DNA from: Patescibacteria group bacterium
GTDB lineage: Bacteria > Patescibacteriota > Microgenomatia > UBA12405
Assembly (NCBI GenBank): GCA_013387215.1
Contig: WARW01000004.1
Location: forward strand, 1-53,556
DNA: 53,556 bases
Direction of reading: 5' to 3'
Of the stretch, positions 9,253 through 18,889 are shown piece by piece. The notes under the pieces are model-generated. The model was not told the origin of the DNA. It did no database searches and was given only the letters and a program-made list of their open reading frames with translations. The translations under genes were made by a program, and so were the position numbers. How positions within the stretch are numbered: position 1 is the stretch's first letter; each line of letters begins with the position of its first letter.

Positions 9253-10533
9253 TTAATTAATTATCCACCACTTGAAATTGATGGCCTCGTTGATAGCAGT
9301 ATCGAGACCGACAGTAAATGAGTCTTTGTCTTTGGAAAGCACTTGAAGAGTTTGATTTTTACCGCCAGTAACAATAGTGACGTATACTTGAGATTTATCG
9401 GAAAGATTGGTATTTTTGATAGTGAGGGATTTTTCTTTGGCAGGCAAAATAGCAGTGCCGGAAAGAGCATTGGAATCGGTGACATTTTCGACTGATATTT
9501 TAGTGCCGGTTTCAGGAGCAGCAATAATCAAACCAGTATCGTTGGCCATGGCTTGGAGAGTAGGAGGATTGTCGGGTAATTGGATGTCGGATTTAATTGG
9601 AGACGGAGTGGGCATGGTGGTGGTTTTAGGGGTCTGAGCAACGAGTTTTTCTAAAGCTGATTTTTCTTGTTCGACTTGAGTTTTTTGAGTCGGATCGGTA
9701 ATTAAAGATAATAAATGATTGTAGGTGTCGAGGGCTTGAGGAATGAATCCAGCCTGCTGTTGAATTTTAGCTAAATCATAAAAATTTTGAGCTTTAGTTG
9801 GATCGAGAGAAACGGTTTGGGCAAGATAGGCAATGGTGTTTTGAGCATCACCTTTGTGAGCATAAGCTGAGGCTAGATCATGAGTGATATCGGGAGAACT
9901 GGGATTTAATCTTTGGGCAAAACTTAAGTCGGCAATTGTCTGAGTAATAAACTCGGGTTTGGCATTGACAAGACTTTGATAAATTTTAGCCCGTTGATAA
10001 TAACCCCGATAATCTTGAGGAAATTCTTTGATGGCACTTGAAGCAGTAACAATTGATTGATTAATTAGATTGACTGTTTGCTGGCTGGCAGTTAGGTCGG
10101 CAGTTTTAGAATTTTGAAGCTCTAGAGCTTGAGAAAAATATTGCTGAGAAGCCAAAAGATAATGTTGAATAGATTTTGGAACTTGTGTCGGAGTTGGCTG
10201 ATCTTGGTTGGAATGGACTTGATTTTGAGAGTGAGAAACCGGTGGAGTGACAGTGTTAATAGCAGAATTTTTTGATTTGAATAAAATAATGCCGCCGAAA
10301 GATAGAACTGTTAAACCAGAAATAGATAAAAGAGGGAAAACTTTAGGAATAGGTTTTTTGGGTGATGAAATTTTTTCAGGCTGAGGTGGTATTTCCAATT
10401 TTGGTGTTTCAACAACCGGTTCAACAGAAGGAGTTGCAACTTGATTTTCAGAACCAACATCAATTCCCAGAGCTTTTAGTTTTTCTATTTGTTCAGGAGT
10501 AAGTTGTTGAGACATTATATTAATAGTAAACAT
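9253..10533 (-). CDS. Single-TM TPR protein with C-terminal domain homologous to the 3103-aa fibre C-terminus (ATG near 10515 more likely start)
   Basis: MSQQLTPEQIEKLKALGIDVG cytoplasmic N-terminus, TM segment VFPLLSISGLTVLSFGGIILF, TPR-like repeats, C-terminus SGTAILPAKEKSLTIKNTNLSDKSQVYVTIV...FKWWIIN. Confidence 0.85.
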   Translation of the reverse strand: MFTINIMSQQLTPEQIEKLKALGIDVGSENQVATPSVEPVVETPKLEIPPQPEKISSPKKPIPKVFPLLSISGLTVLSFGGIILFKSKNSAINTVTPPVSHSQNQVHSNQDQPTPTQVPKSIQHYLLASQQYFSQALELQNSKTADLTASQQTVNLINQSIVTASSAIKEFPQDYRGYYQRAKIYQSLVNAKPEFITQTIADLSFAQRLNPSSPDITHDLASAYAHKGDAQNTIAYLAQTVSLDPTKAQNFYDLAKIQQQAGFIPQALDTYNHLLSLITDPTQKTQVEQEKSALEKLVAQTPKTTTMPTPSPIKSDIQLPDNPPTLQAMANDTGLIIAAPETGTKISVENVTDSNALSGTAILPAKEKSLTIKNTNLSDKSQVYVTIVTGGKNQTLQVLSKDKDSFTVGLDTAINEAINFKWWIIN

Positions 10534-10552
10534 TTATCGGGTAAATGTCTAG

Positions 10553-13500
10553 CTAAAAACGAACCGAAGAATTATTGTTGTAGTCTGTCAAAACCTGACT
10601 GGGAGTGAGAGCGTAAGAATAGATTTTGATTTCATCAATTTGACCATTAAAAAAATTAGTAGAATTTTCCCGAGCACCAATTGTGATCTGAGAAGTGTTG
10701 GTTACATTATTGACAGTGGTGTTACTGTAGGAGACGCCATCGAGATATATGGACCCGGTGGTGCCTGATTTAGTAACAACAACATGGTGCCATTGGTTGT
10801 CGGCGATTATTTTATTTGCCGGTATATTTTTGTAACCACTTTCATAAGTGGTGTAATATAAGACTCCGGTGCCGCCAATGTTATTGATATTAAGAGAAAC
10901 TATGTGGTTGCCAGCAAGATCAGATTGGGAAATGATATTTTGGGCAGAATTTGAGGAAGTTTTAAACCAAGCAGAAATAGAATAATCATTTGCACCCTCA
11001 AGTGTGGGCAGTTTTAGAGCGGTAGCAAAATTATTAGTGCCATTAAAAGTGAGGGCATTATTTTGTTTACCTGGACTCCAAGTGGGAGGATTGGGGCTTA
11101 AAGTGGCATCAAACGTGTTTCGACAAATACTGGAAGAAGCATGCGGAGTGCTGGTCCAAGAATTGCCAGAACCAACGATTGAGCCGTCACAATAACTTGA
11201 TGCAAGTGGTCGTACTTCCAATTGGACATTATCGTAATAAACCGGAGTACTACTATTATATGCATATAGACGAGAAGCGATTGAGGTGGCAGATGTGCCA
11301 GTGTTAATAGAAGTAGAAACCCGAGTCCAAATTCCCGCAGGTACTTGGGATATGCCAATAGAATTGGAAATACCATTTGGCTGATCCCAAATCAATAAAC
11401 TCCGATCAAGAACAGGCGCTCCATTTTTAGCGGGAATATAGACCCAGGCAGAAAGAGTAACGGCGGAATTTGAAGGTATGATTCCACCAGAAATCCAATT
11501 AACAGCAAATTCATCTCCCGTGCCAGTGGTGGTTACATTGGCAGATTTGCTGCCAAAGTATGAGTAGGTTGAAGATAGGTTTATTGCTGCACTGGCATTA
11601 AGACTCCAATTGGTAGTATTGGTTTCAAAACTAGGATTGGGAATTAGGTTGGTTGTGGTACTGTTTTTAATATCATCATGAGCGATCAGGCCGTCTTTTT
11701 CATCAAAACGCCAATAGACAATAGGTTTGTTTTGGTTGTATTCGGCGGAAATTTCGGCAGAAGTTAAAGGACGATTATAAATTTTGACATTATCAATGGC
11801 ACCATTAAAATCAAAATATCCTCCGGCATATGTTTCTCGGCCAATAGTGGTGTTGGTGGCATTGCTAATTAAATTGCCAGTAGTTCCAGTATAAGTTCCA
11901 ATATTTTGGCCATTAACATTTGCAGTTATTAGGGTGCCTGAACGAGTTATACAAACAAAACTCCATTGATTAAGAGGAAAGTTGTATGGGAATGAGGTGT
12001 AATTAACCCCATCGGGTTTGCGAAGATCAATACTGGTATTTGCTTGGTTTAAACCGAAGGCCCAATGAATATTATTCCAGTCTCCAGAAGAGAGTATTGT
12101 GCCGGTGTAATGCAAATGATTGCCTTTAGGATTGACCCAAGCACACATTGAATAGTTTGATAGAGAAGTAAAATTTTGATTGCCTATACTTAATCCATCA
12201 TCAACATTATCGAAATTTAATGCTTTACCAAATTTACCTTGGACCCAAGTTGGAGAACTTATGCAGGATGCAGTTTGATTATTTCCAGAAGAATCACTAA
12301 CAGACCCGCCAGTACCTTCATCCATTTTATACCAAGCTAATAAAGAAGAGGTGGTGCCAACTTGAAGATTGGGGTCGTTGGGCATTGAAGCGACACCGAG
12401 AACAGTGGCAGAGGACCGATTAAATTCGGTGGAAATATCTTTTTGAGAAAGAGCGTAACTAAAAATTTTGACTTCATCGATTGATCCGGCAAAATAATTT
12501 GTAAAATTACCTCTCATACCAAGATAGATATGTTCGGAATTAGTTGTGGTGGTGGTAGTAGTATCGGTAGCTGTGCCAGAAAGGATATTGTCGATATAAA
12601 GAAAAAGATTGGAACCATTTTTGATGCCGGTTATGTGATGCCATTTATTATCATTGACGGTTTTATTTGAGGTAACAGCTGGGTTGTTGGTGCCATCATA
12701 ACGAGAAAATTGCAGTTTTCCATTATTTGCTCCACCAGTTTGATTATAAATACGAAAAGCATAGGGGAAAGGGCCAGAGTTAGACCATTTTTCGAGAATA
12801 ATGTTTTGATTCGAATACATATCGTTTTGTGTTGATGGGGCTTTCATCCAATAAGATACAGAAAAATCCTGATTATAATTAAAATTAAGAGCTGGCAAAT
12901 TTTGGATAGTGGCAAACTGAGTGGTGCCATTATAAGTTAGTGATTTTCCTAGTGGTTTTTGATTTGTATTAATTTGGGCACCATCGCTCCAAGTTCGGGG
13001 CAGAGCATAAACATATCCAATATTGGTAAAGTTAGTACGGTTCAACTCGGCTTGAACATCAGCAGCAGAGAAAGACCGATTGTAAATTTTGACTGAATCA
13101 ATATAACCATTCCAAACTTGACCCCAAGGATTGCCAACACCAGCACCACCAATCATTAAATCAATTGAGCTGTTGACCATGGCTGAGTGGTCGCCAACAC
13201 TGGTGGTTTGATCAATTCCATCGACATAAATACGACAAGAAGAGCCGGAACGGCTAATAATTAAATTATGCCAACCAGAACCGATATTAACCATACCAGT
13301 GTTGGTGGAAGATGATTGTATATTAGTGCCGTTGGATGTTTGACAGTAAACTTCACCAGCATTACCAACACCAATTTTGTAGCCGCCACCATTATCAGCT
13401 CCTGTTTTGGAAACAATATCTTGGGTTATTCCAGTTGTGACCATACGGTTGATCCAGGTGCTGATAGTAAAAGGGCCACTACCAAAATTAAGCGAATTAT

Positions 13501-16500
13501 TATTAGGGACATCAACTTTTGAGGTGCTGCCATTAAAAAGCAAATTGCTTCGACCAAATCTTCCATTATTAGTCCAAAATGGAGTTGAATTGCCAACTAA
13601 AAAATTACCATTATTAGTTCCTTTTAAATCATAAACTGTGGTGCCGGTATATTCTTCAAATTCCCAGTAAGAAACTAAATTAGGATCAGATGATTGAAAT
13701 TGTTTTAAAGCATTAGTGGTCTGGTCGTAAAGAATAGAGCCATTGCCTTCATCAAAATTGTAGTAGGCAACCGGTCCACCTTGAGAATATTCATAAGCGA
13801 TTTCGGAAGCGGAAAGGGCACGGTTATAAATTTTGAGATTATCGACTGAACCGGTCCAACCTCCAAAAACAGGAACACCACCGAGAAGTAAATATTTATT
13901 GCTTTTAGTAAAACTGCTGCTGACATTAGTGCTGCCAATTTGGATGCCGTTACGGAAAATTTTCATGCCGGTGGTTGGGTCGACAGTGAAAGCATAATGA
14001 GCCCAAGAACCAAACCAAGACGGATCGAAAGGAGCAGTCATGCGTCCGGGACCTGTGCCGCCGCTCATATTTCCAAAGTCCCAATAAATGTTGTTGTTGC
14101 TCCAAGGAAAATGGATGTTGAAACGGTTAGTAAGATCGTCAGAAGGTCCCATACCAATAATTGAGGTATTTTGAGAACTGCCAACATTAGCCCAAAATTC
14201 GACGGTAATACTATCGGCGACAGACGGAAGACTGTTAAGAGGAAGGGTGGCGTATTGGGCTCCATTGAATTTAAGAGCTTTACCAATTTTACCTTGAGTC
14301 CAGGTGGGAGCGGAGCTGCCAACGGCAAAGATGCCAGTTTGATTATTGCCGGAGGAATCATAAATTGTGTTTCCTCCAGACTCATCCATTTTGTACCAAG
14401 CGATCAAACCGTTTGAGCCAGGGTCAGAAGATTTGGCGCCAACACCAAGGGAAACACCAGAACTACGATTATAATCTTTGGCAACTTGGGCGGAATTAAG
14501 GGCATAATTATAAATACGGGTTTCATCGAGATAGCCTTGGAAAAATTCACCAGAACCACCGGTCCACTGAGAACCATAAGTTTTTCCTAAATATAAATCT
14601 TTGAGTTGGGCGGCAAGGCTAGGTGGGGCAGGAGAAGTATTTTCCAAAATACCGTTAATATAAAGTTTTAAATTGGAGCCATTGTAAGTGGTGGTATAGT
14701 GGTACCATTTGTCAGCAGTCCAGGAAGAAGTGGTTGAAGAGACGGATTGGTTATTAGAAGTACCATATTGAGTAAGATAGGGAATATTTGAACCGTTGGC
14801 GGTGCTAAATTGGCCACCAATATAGAGATTGTTTTTCCAAACAGTAAAAGCCCAAGGGAAATTATTTAAACCGTTTCCAAGAGGAGTCCAATTAGTACCG
14901 TTCCATTTAGCAATATAGTTAAGAGTTGTGCCAACACTATCGACAACCAGGTTGCCACCGCCATAAAGATTACCGTTCATAACAGCCATGGTATAGAAGA
15001 TGCCGCTGGACAAAGTGCTGCCAGCGCCAAGCGTACCCCAGTTAGACCCATCCCATTGCGCAATATGTTTGTAGGCGAGTGAACCGGCATTGTTGAAAGC
15101 ACCTGAAATAATTAAGCGGTCATTCCAGATGACCATAGCACTGCCCCAACCATCAAGTCCTGTTCCTAGACTAGACCAAGTAGAACCGTCCCATTTAGCA
15201 ATATTATTGGTAGTAATTCCATTAACAGAATCAAAATAGCCAGTTACGTAAAGATTGTTTTTCCAACTAATCATGGCATCAACGTTAGGAGAAAGCCCAC
15301 TAATACCGGTGCCAAGCGGAAGTAGAGAAGAACCGTCCCATCTAACAATGGAATTAACAGTAGTACCAATACCATAAAGAGTGGTGAAAGTGCCCCCTAA
15401 GTAAAGGGTCTGGTTAAATACAGCTAAGGAATCGACTGTACCGACAATTCCAGTGCCTACCGCATGCCAAGAACCATCCCACATGGCAATGCCGTTCACT
15501 CTAGTAAGGCCAGCATAAGAAAAACTTCCGCCAACATAAAGTTTGCCGTTTAAAACAGCAAACGATTTAACAGTGGAATCAACCCCCGTACCTAAAGCAG
15601 TCCAAGCGTTGCCATCCCATTGGGCAATATGGTTAAGAGTGGTACCTGTACTTAAATTAGTAAAATTACCGCCAGCAATTAAATTACCGTTCCAGACGGT
15701 TAAAGCGTATATATTGCCATTAAGTGATTGGCCAACTCCGAGAGCAGAGAATGCTTTGGCAGCGGCATCATTGACAACCCATTTAGCTTTGCCATCAGTT
15801 TTATCAAGATAAAATTGATAATCTCCTTTATCAAAGATACCCTGGTTAGAGTCGGAGTTAACGGAAAAATCATTGTCTAATTTGAACCAGCCGGAAGCGG
15901 AAATCGCATTAGTGGGGCCAATGGAAGCGTTTGATGGAACATCGATAAATTGAGTTTGACCATCAAAATGTAGCGATTTTCCCATGGGTTTTTGGTTAGA
16001 GTTGGAAGCGGCGCCACTATTCCAGGGGTTGGTACTACTACCGCCAGGAGTTGAATAGGTGACAGAAACATCATCAATAACAGGGGTGCTACTACCGCCA
16101 GATAAAGTAATTTGATAATAAAAGTTACTTCCAGACCAATTTAATCCTGTTAAATTGATAGTGGTTCCTGATCCAATAGTGGTAAGAGGAGTGGTGGCAC
16201 CTATAGTGCCGTTGGCATTACGCCAAGTGGAAGCGTCTTGACTAAATTTGATACTGGCAGTGGTGTTGGCGGGAAGAGAAGGTAAGCTGTATTTAAATGT
16301 AGTAATATTAACAACATTAGAATATCCAGAAAGTAAATTGGTTGATTGGATGGTTCCGGAGGGGGAATAAGTTGTCAACCAAGTACACTGACTGCCTAAA
16401 GATGAAATATAGGAACCGGAATAACATTCCCTAACTTGAGGTTCACAAATACAACCGCTGTAAGTTCCTGGAACATAGCAATTTCCAGTACCATTAGAAG

Positions 16501-18889
16501 AACAGGCAGTTCCAAAAATATTTGTTCCTTGGTAACCGGTACAACTAGTACTATCAACATAAGTTAGATATGCATCATAAACAGTAGTATTACTAGAAGT
16601 GGTGGTGCATGAGGCATTGCAAGTGCCACTGGTGGCCCAACAGGTAGTGCCTATAGATAATTTTACTTGGCCAACATTAATCAGATAATTGCTCGATGCA
16701 CTGGTATTAATTTTAGTGGTGTCGGTGTAGGTGTCGGTAATAGTAGTGCTAACTCCAATACCACTGGAACCATAGTTAATCATGTCACCATGGAGAGAAC
16801 TTGCTTCAGAAGCAATTTCGGCTGGAGAAAGAATACGGTTGTATATTTTTACATTATCAATAATTCCGGCAAAGCTAGCCCAATAGGGATCAGAGGAACG
16901 AGCCAAACGCAGAGGATTACCTGAAGCAAAGGTAAAATTGCGTGTGGAATTGCTAAATGCTACATTTTTACCATCAATATAGAGAATTGAAGTGCCACCA
17001 GCCTGATAGGTAAGATAAAGCTGATGCCAATTATTATCATTAGTAGCATATGAGTTATTTAAACCAGTGGCAGTAGTGCCATCATAAATTTGAAGTCCAA
17101 TTTTACCTTGATAGGAATAGATGTGAATACCATTGAGTGAAGTGCCGTTACCAGCTTTGGACATAATAGCTTCACCGTTGGTAGACGGAACCTGGTTAGT
17201 TTTAAACCAAAAACCCCAAGTGCCCGAAGTAGAATTTAAGGTGCTACTGTCATTTGCGTAGGCATAGCTACTAGAACCGTTGAAACTAAGACCTAGGCCA
17301 ATACGGGCTGGTACCCAAGCCGGAGCAGAGTTGCCGGTGCCAAAAATGAGATTGTTATTACCAGTTTGATCAATGGAATTAGTGCCAGAACCTTCATTGA
17401 ATTTATACCAGGCAACTAAACCGTTTTCACTATTTGTTTCTGTTTGATTGTGAATAGTAGTGCCATATCCCTCGTCAAAATTCCAATAAGCAACTGGGCC
17501 AGTACCTTTTTCTTCAGAGGTAGGGGTACCAACGGAAACGTTTGGTGAAGAGCTATATTTAACAACAACAATACCTGATCCACCGTCGCCGCCTTTATTG
17601 TTGGCATTGTAATGAGAACCACCACCGCCACCACCACCAGTATTAGCACCGCCATTACCGCCAGGAGTGTTGGTTTGAGAGTTAGTTGTACCACCACCAC
17701 CAGGTGAACCAGGATTAAGACCACCGCCGCCGGTCCGGGCACAAACAGCACCGCCGCCACCGCCACCATTACCGCCATAACCACCACACCCAGAATAACC
17801 AGAACCACCACCGCCGCCACCCCAGTAATACCAGGTACCAAGGATATCGTTTATAGCACCTTGACCACCACTAGGATCATTGTTACCATCAGCACCAGCC
17901 ATTCCAGCACCACCGCCGCCACCGGAATAATATTGCATACCTTGGTTACCACCACGGAGACCCTGACCAGCTATTCCAGTTCCACCAGTAACGGAACCAG
18001 CGGCCCGACCATCACTATAGCCGGAAGCTCCGCCGCCAGAACCACCATTGGAACCGGCAGCTCCAGGAGTGTATTGATCATAAGAGCTACCACCAGCACC
18101 ACCTCCGTAGGCAGTAATAGTAGCAAAAACGGAATTTCCACCATTTCTGGCCGGGATAGTGAATGGGTGATAGGAAGGTTGACCATTGGTGCCTGCAGCT
18201 GGCGCACCGGCTCCGCCAGCTCCGACAACGACATTGTAGGTACCAGGAGAAATTTGTAAAAGACCTGGAGCATAACCACCACCGCCACCACCGCCACCCA
18301 TATCCATACCACCGCCACCACCGCCACCGACAACTAAAATATTAGCGGAGAATTTAGCATTAGAAACAAAAGTTTGGCTGCCAACAGTGGTAAAACTGTG
18401 AATGCGACTGTTACCATTAATAGTGATAGTGCCGCCGGTTGGTAATGCTGAAAGATCACTGCCAGCTGGTGCTGCTGGATTACCATAGTACATGTATACT
18501 GAAGTGCCTGATGAAGGCACTGAAGGAATGACCGTCCAAATATCAACACTATTATTAGTAGCATCTTCAATCCAATAAGAAAGTAATTTGCCATTTGAGT
18601 CGGTAAATCTGAGATCGTTTAAACTGGATTGGAGTTTTCCAGCAGAAACTAGGGCACTTAAATCGGTATTGGTGAGTATCTTTACTAGAACGTAAGTTTG
18701 GTTGCTGCTATTAGTATTGGTTAAAGTTATACGCTGCCGGTATTGCCAAGAATCATTAAACCAGCCGGCATTGGCAATGCGTGGAATTTTATTTAAAAAA
18801 ATTAGAATTGACAGAAGAGCCAATAAAAAGAAAACAATCACCAATAGGTTTCTTTTGGTTAATCTGTGATAAATCTTACTAAATAACAT
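10553..18889 (-). CDS. Giant (about 2.78 kaa) surface protein: DUF2341, poly-glycine domain, seven LamG/concanavalin-like domains, inserted 7-bladed propeller, CBM-like module, Cys-rich segment (ORF track opens at 18907; ATG 18889 overlaps upstream stop as TAATG)
   Basis: TM anchor NLLVIVFFLLALLSILIFL; AGWFNDSWQYRQRITLTN...YMYYGNPAA (DUF2341); GGGGGGG tracts; repeated LIAWYKMDEGGG..YDSSGNN / KIGKALKFNG / DNVKIYNRALSASEIAYEY. Confidence 0.92.
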   Translation of the reverse strand: MLFSKIYHRLTKRNLLVIVFFLLALLSILIFLNKIPRIANAGWFNDSWQYRQRITLTNTNSSNQTYVLVKILTNTDLSALVSAGKLQSSLNDLRFTDSNGKLLSYWIEDATNNSVDIWTVIPSVPSSGTSVYMYYGNPAAPAGSDLSALPTGGTITINGNSRIHSFTTVGSQTFVSNAKFSANILVVGGGGGGGMDMGGGGGGGGYAPGLLQISPGTYNVVVGAGGAGAPAAGTNGQPSYHPFTIPARNGGNSVFATITAYGGGAGGSSYDQYTPGAAGSNGGSGGGASGYSDGRAAGSVTGGTGIAGQGLRGGNQGMQYYSGGGGGAGMAGADGNNDPSGGQGAINDILGTWYYWGGGGGGSGYSGCGGYGGNGGGGGGAVCARTGGGGLNPGSPGGGGTTNSQTNTPGGNGGANTGGGGGGGSHYNANNKGGDGGSGIVVVKYSSSPNVSVGTPTSEEKGTGPVAYWNFDEGYGTTIHNQTETNSENGLVAWYKFNEGSGTNSIDQTGNNNLIFGTGNSAPAWVPARIGLGLSFNGSSSYAYANDSSTLNSTSGTWGFWFKTNQVPSTNGEAIMSKAGNGTSLNGIHIYSYQGKIGLQIYDGTTATGLNNSYATNDNNWHQLYLTYQAGGTSILYIDGKNVAFSNSTRNFTFASGNPLRLARSSDPYWASFAGIIDNVKIYNRILSPAEIASEASSLHGDMINYGSSGIGVSTTITDTYTDTTKINTSASSNYLINVGQVKLSIGTTCWATSGTCNASCTTTSSNTTVYDAYLTYVDSTSCTGYQGTNIFGTACSSNGTGNCYVPGTYSGCICEPQVRECYSGSYISSLGSQCTWLTTYSPSGTIQSTNLLSGYSNVVNITTFKYSLPSLPANTTASIKFSQDASTWRNANGTIGATTPLTTIGSGTTINLTGLNWSGSNFYYQITLSGGSSTPVIDDVSVTYSTPGGSSTNPWNSGAASNSNQKPMGKSLHFDGQTQFIDVPSNASIGPTNAISASGWFKLDNDFSVNSDSNQGIFDKGDYQFYLDKTDGKAKWVVNDAAAKAFSALGVGQSLNGNIYALTVWNGNLIAGGNFTNLSTGTTLNHIAQWDGNAWTALGTGVDSTVKSFAVLNGKLYVGGSFSYAGLTRVNGIAMWDGSWHAVGTGIVGTVDSLAVFNQTLYLGGTFTTLYGIGTTVNSIVRWDGSSLLPLGTGISGLSPNVDAMISWKNNLYVTGYFDSVNGITTNNIAKWDGSTWSSLGTGLDGWGSAMVIWNDRLIISGAFNNAGSLAYKHIAQWDGSNWGTLGAGSTLSSGIFYTMAVMNGNLYGGGNLVVDSVGTTLNYIAKWNGTNWTPLGNGLNNFPWAFTVWKNNLYIGGQFSTANGSNIPYLTQYGTSNNQSVSSTTSSWTADKWYHYTTTYNGSNLKLYINGILENTSPAPPSLAAQLKDLYLGKTYGSQWTGGSGEFFQGYLDETRIYNYALNSAQVAKDYNRSSGVSLGVGAKSSDPGSNGLIAWYKMDESGGNTIYDSSGNNQTGIFAVGSSAPTWTQGKIGKALKFNGAQYATLPLNSLPSVADSITVEFWANVGSSQNTSIIGMGPSDDLTNRFNIHFPWSNNNIYWDFGNMSGGTGPGRMTAPFDPSWFGSWAHYAFTVDPTTGMKIFRNGIQIGSTNVSSSFTKSNKYLLLGGVPVFGGWTGSVDNLKIYNRALSASEIAYEYSQGGPVAYYNFDEGNGSILYDQTTNALKQFQSSDPNLVSYWEFEEYTGTTVYDLKGTNNGNFLVGNSTPFWTNNGRFGRSNLLFNGSTSKVDVPNNNSLNFGSGPFTISTWINRMVTTGITQDIVSKTGADNGGGYKIGVGNAGEVYCQTSNGTNIQSSSTNTGMVNIGSGWHNLIISRSGSSCRIYVDGIDQTTSVGDHSAMVNSSIDLMIGGAGVGNPWGQVWNGYIDSVKIYNRSFSAADVQAELNRTNFTNIGYVYALPRTWSDGAQINTNQKPLGKSLTYNGTTQFATIQNLPALNFNYNQDFSVSYWMKAPSTQNDMYSNQNIILEKWSNSGPFPYAFRIYNQTGGANNGKLQFSRYDGTNNPAVTSNKTVNDNKWHHITGIKNGSNLFLYIDNILSGTATDTTTTTTTNSEHIYLGMRGNFTNYFAGSIDEVKIFSYALSQKDISTEFNRSSATVLGVASMPNDPNLQVGTTSSLLAWYKMDEGTGGSVSDSSGNNQTASCISSPTWVQGKFGKALNFDNVDDGLSIGNQNFTSLSNYSMCAWVNPKGNHLHYTGTILSSGDWNNIHWAFGLNQANTSIDLRKPDGVNYTSFPYNFPLNQWSFVCITRSGTLITANVNGQNIGTYTGTTGNLISNATNTTIGRETYAGGYFDFNGAIDNVKIYNRPLTSAEISAEYNQNKPIVYWRFDEKDGLIAHDDIKNSTTTNLIPNPSFETNTTNWSLNASAAINLSSTYSYFGSKSANVTTTGTGDEFAVNWISGGIIPSNSAVTLSAWVYIPAKNGAPVLDRSLLIWDQPNGISNSIGISQVPAGIWTRVSTSINTGTSATSIASRLYAYNSSTPVYYDNVQLEVRPLASSYCDGSIVGSGNSWTSTPHASSSICRNTFDATLSPNPPTWSPGKQNNALTFNGTNNFATALKLPTLEGANDYSISAWFKTSSNSAQNIISQSDLAGNHIVSLNINNIGGTGVLYYTTYESGYKNIPANKIIADNQWHHVVVTKSGTTGSIYLDGVSYSNTTVNNVTNTSQITIGARENSTNFFNGQIDEIKIYSYALTPSQVLTDYNNNSSVRF
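14762..15765 (-). other. Seven-repeat beta-propeller module inserted within a LamG domain
   Basis: Seven units of pattern (ALTVWNGNLIAGGNFT...IAQWDGNAWTALGTGV) flanked by LamG strands ...DKTDGKAKWVVND and QSVSSTTSSWTADKWYHYTTTYNGSNLKLYING. Confidence 0.75.
17545..18440 (-). repeat. Poly-glycine domain DNA: C-rich (ccaccgccg)-like tracts on + strand
   Basis: Encodes VVGGGGGGGMDMGGGGGGGGYAPG...GGGGGGAVCARTGGGGLNPGSPGGGG... Confidence 0.85.

Noticed and set aside
17416-18345. Several overlapping ORFs in other frames (17416..17841, 17861..18259, 17971..18333, 18163..18345)
   Set aside because: Alternate-frame readings of the C-rich poly-glycine tract; compositionally biased V/T/H/R-rich peptides without domain signatures.
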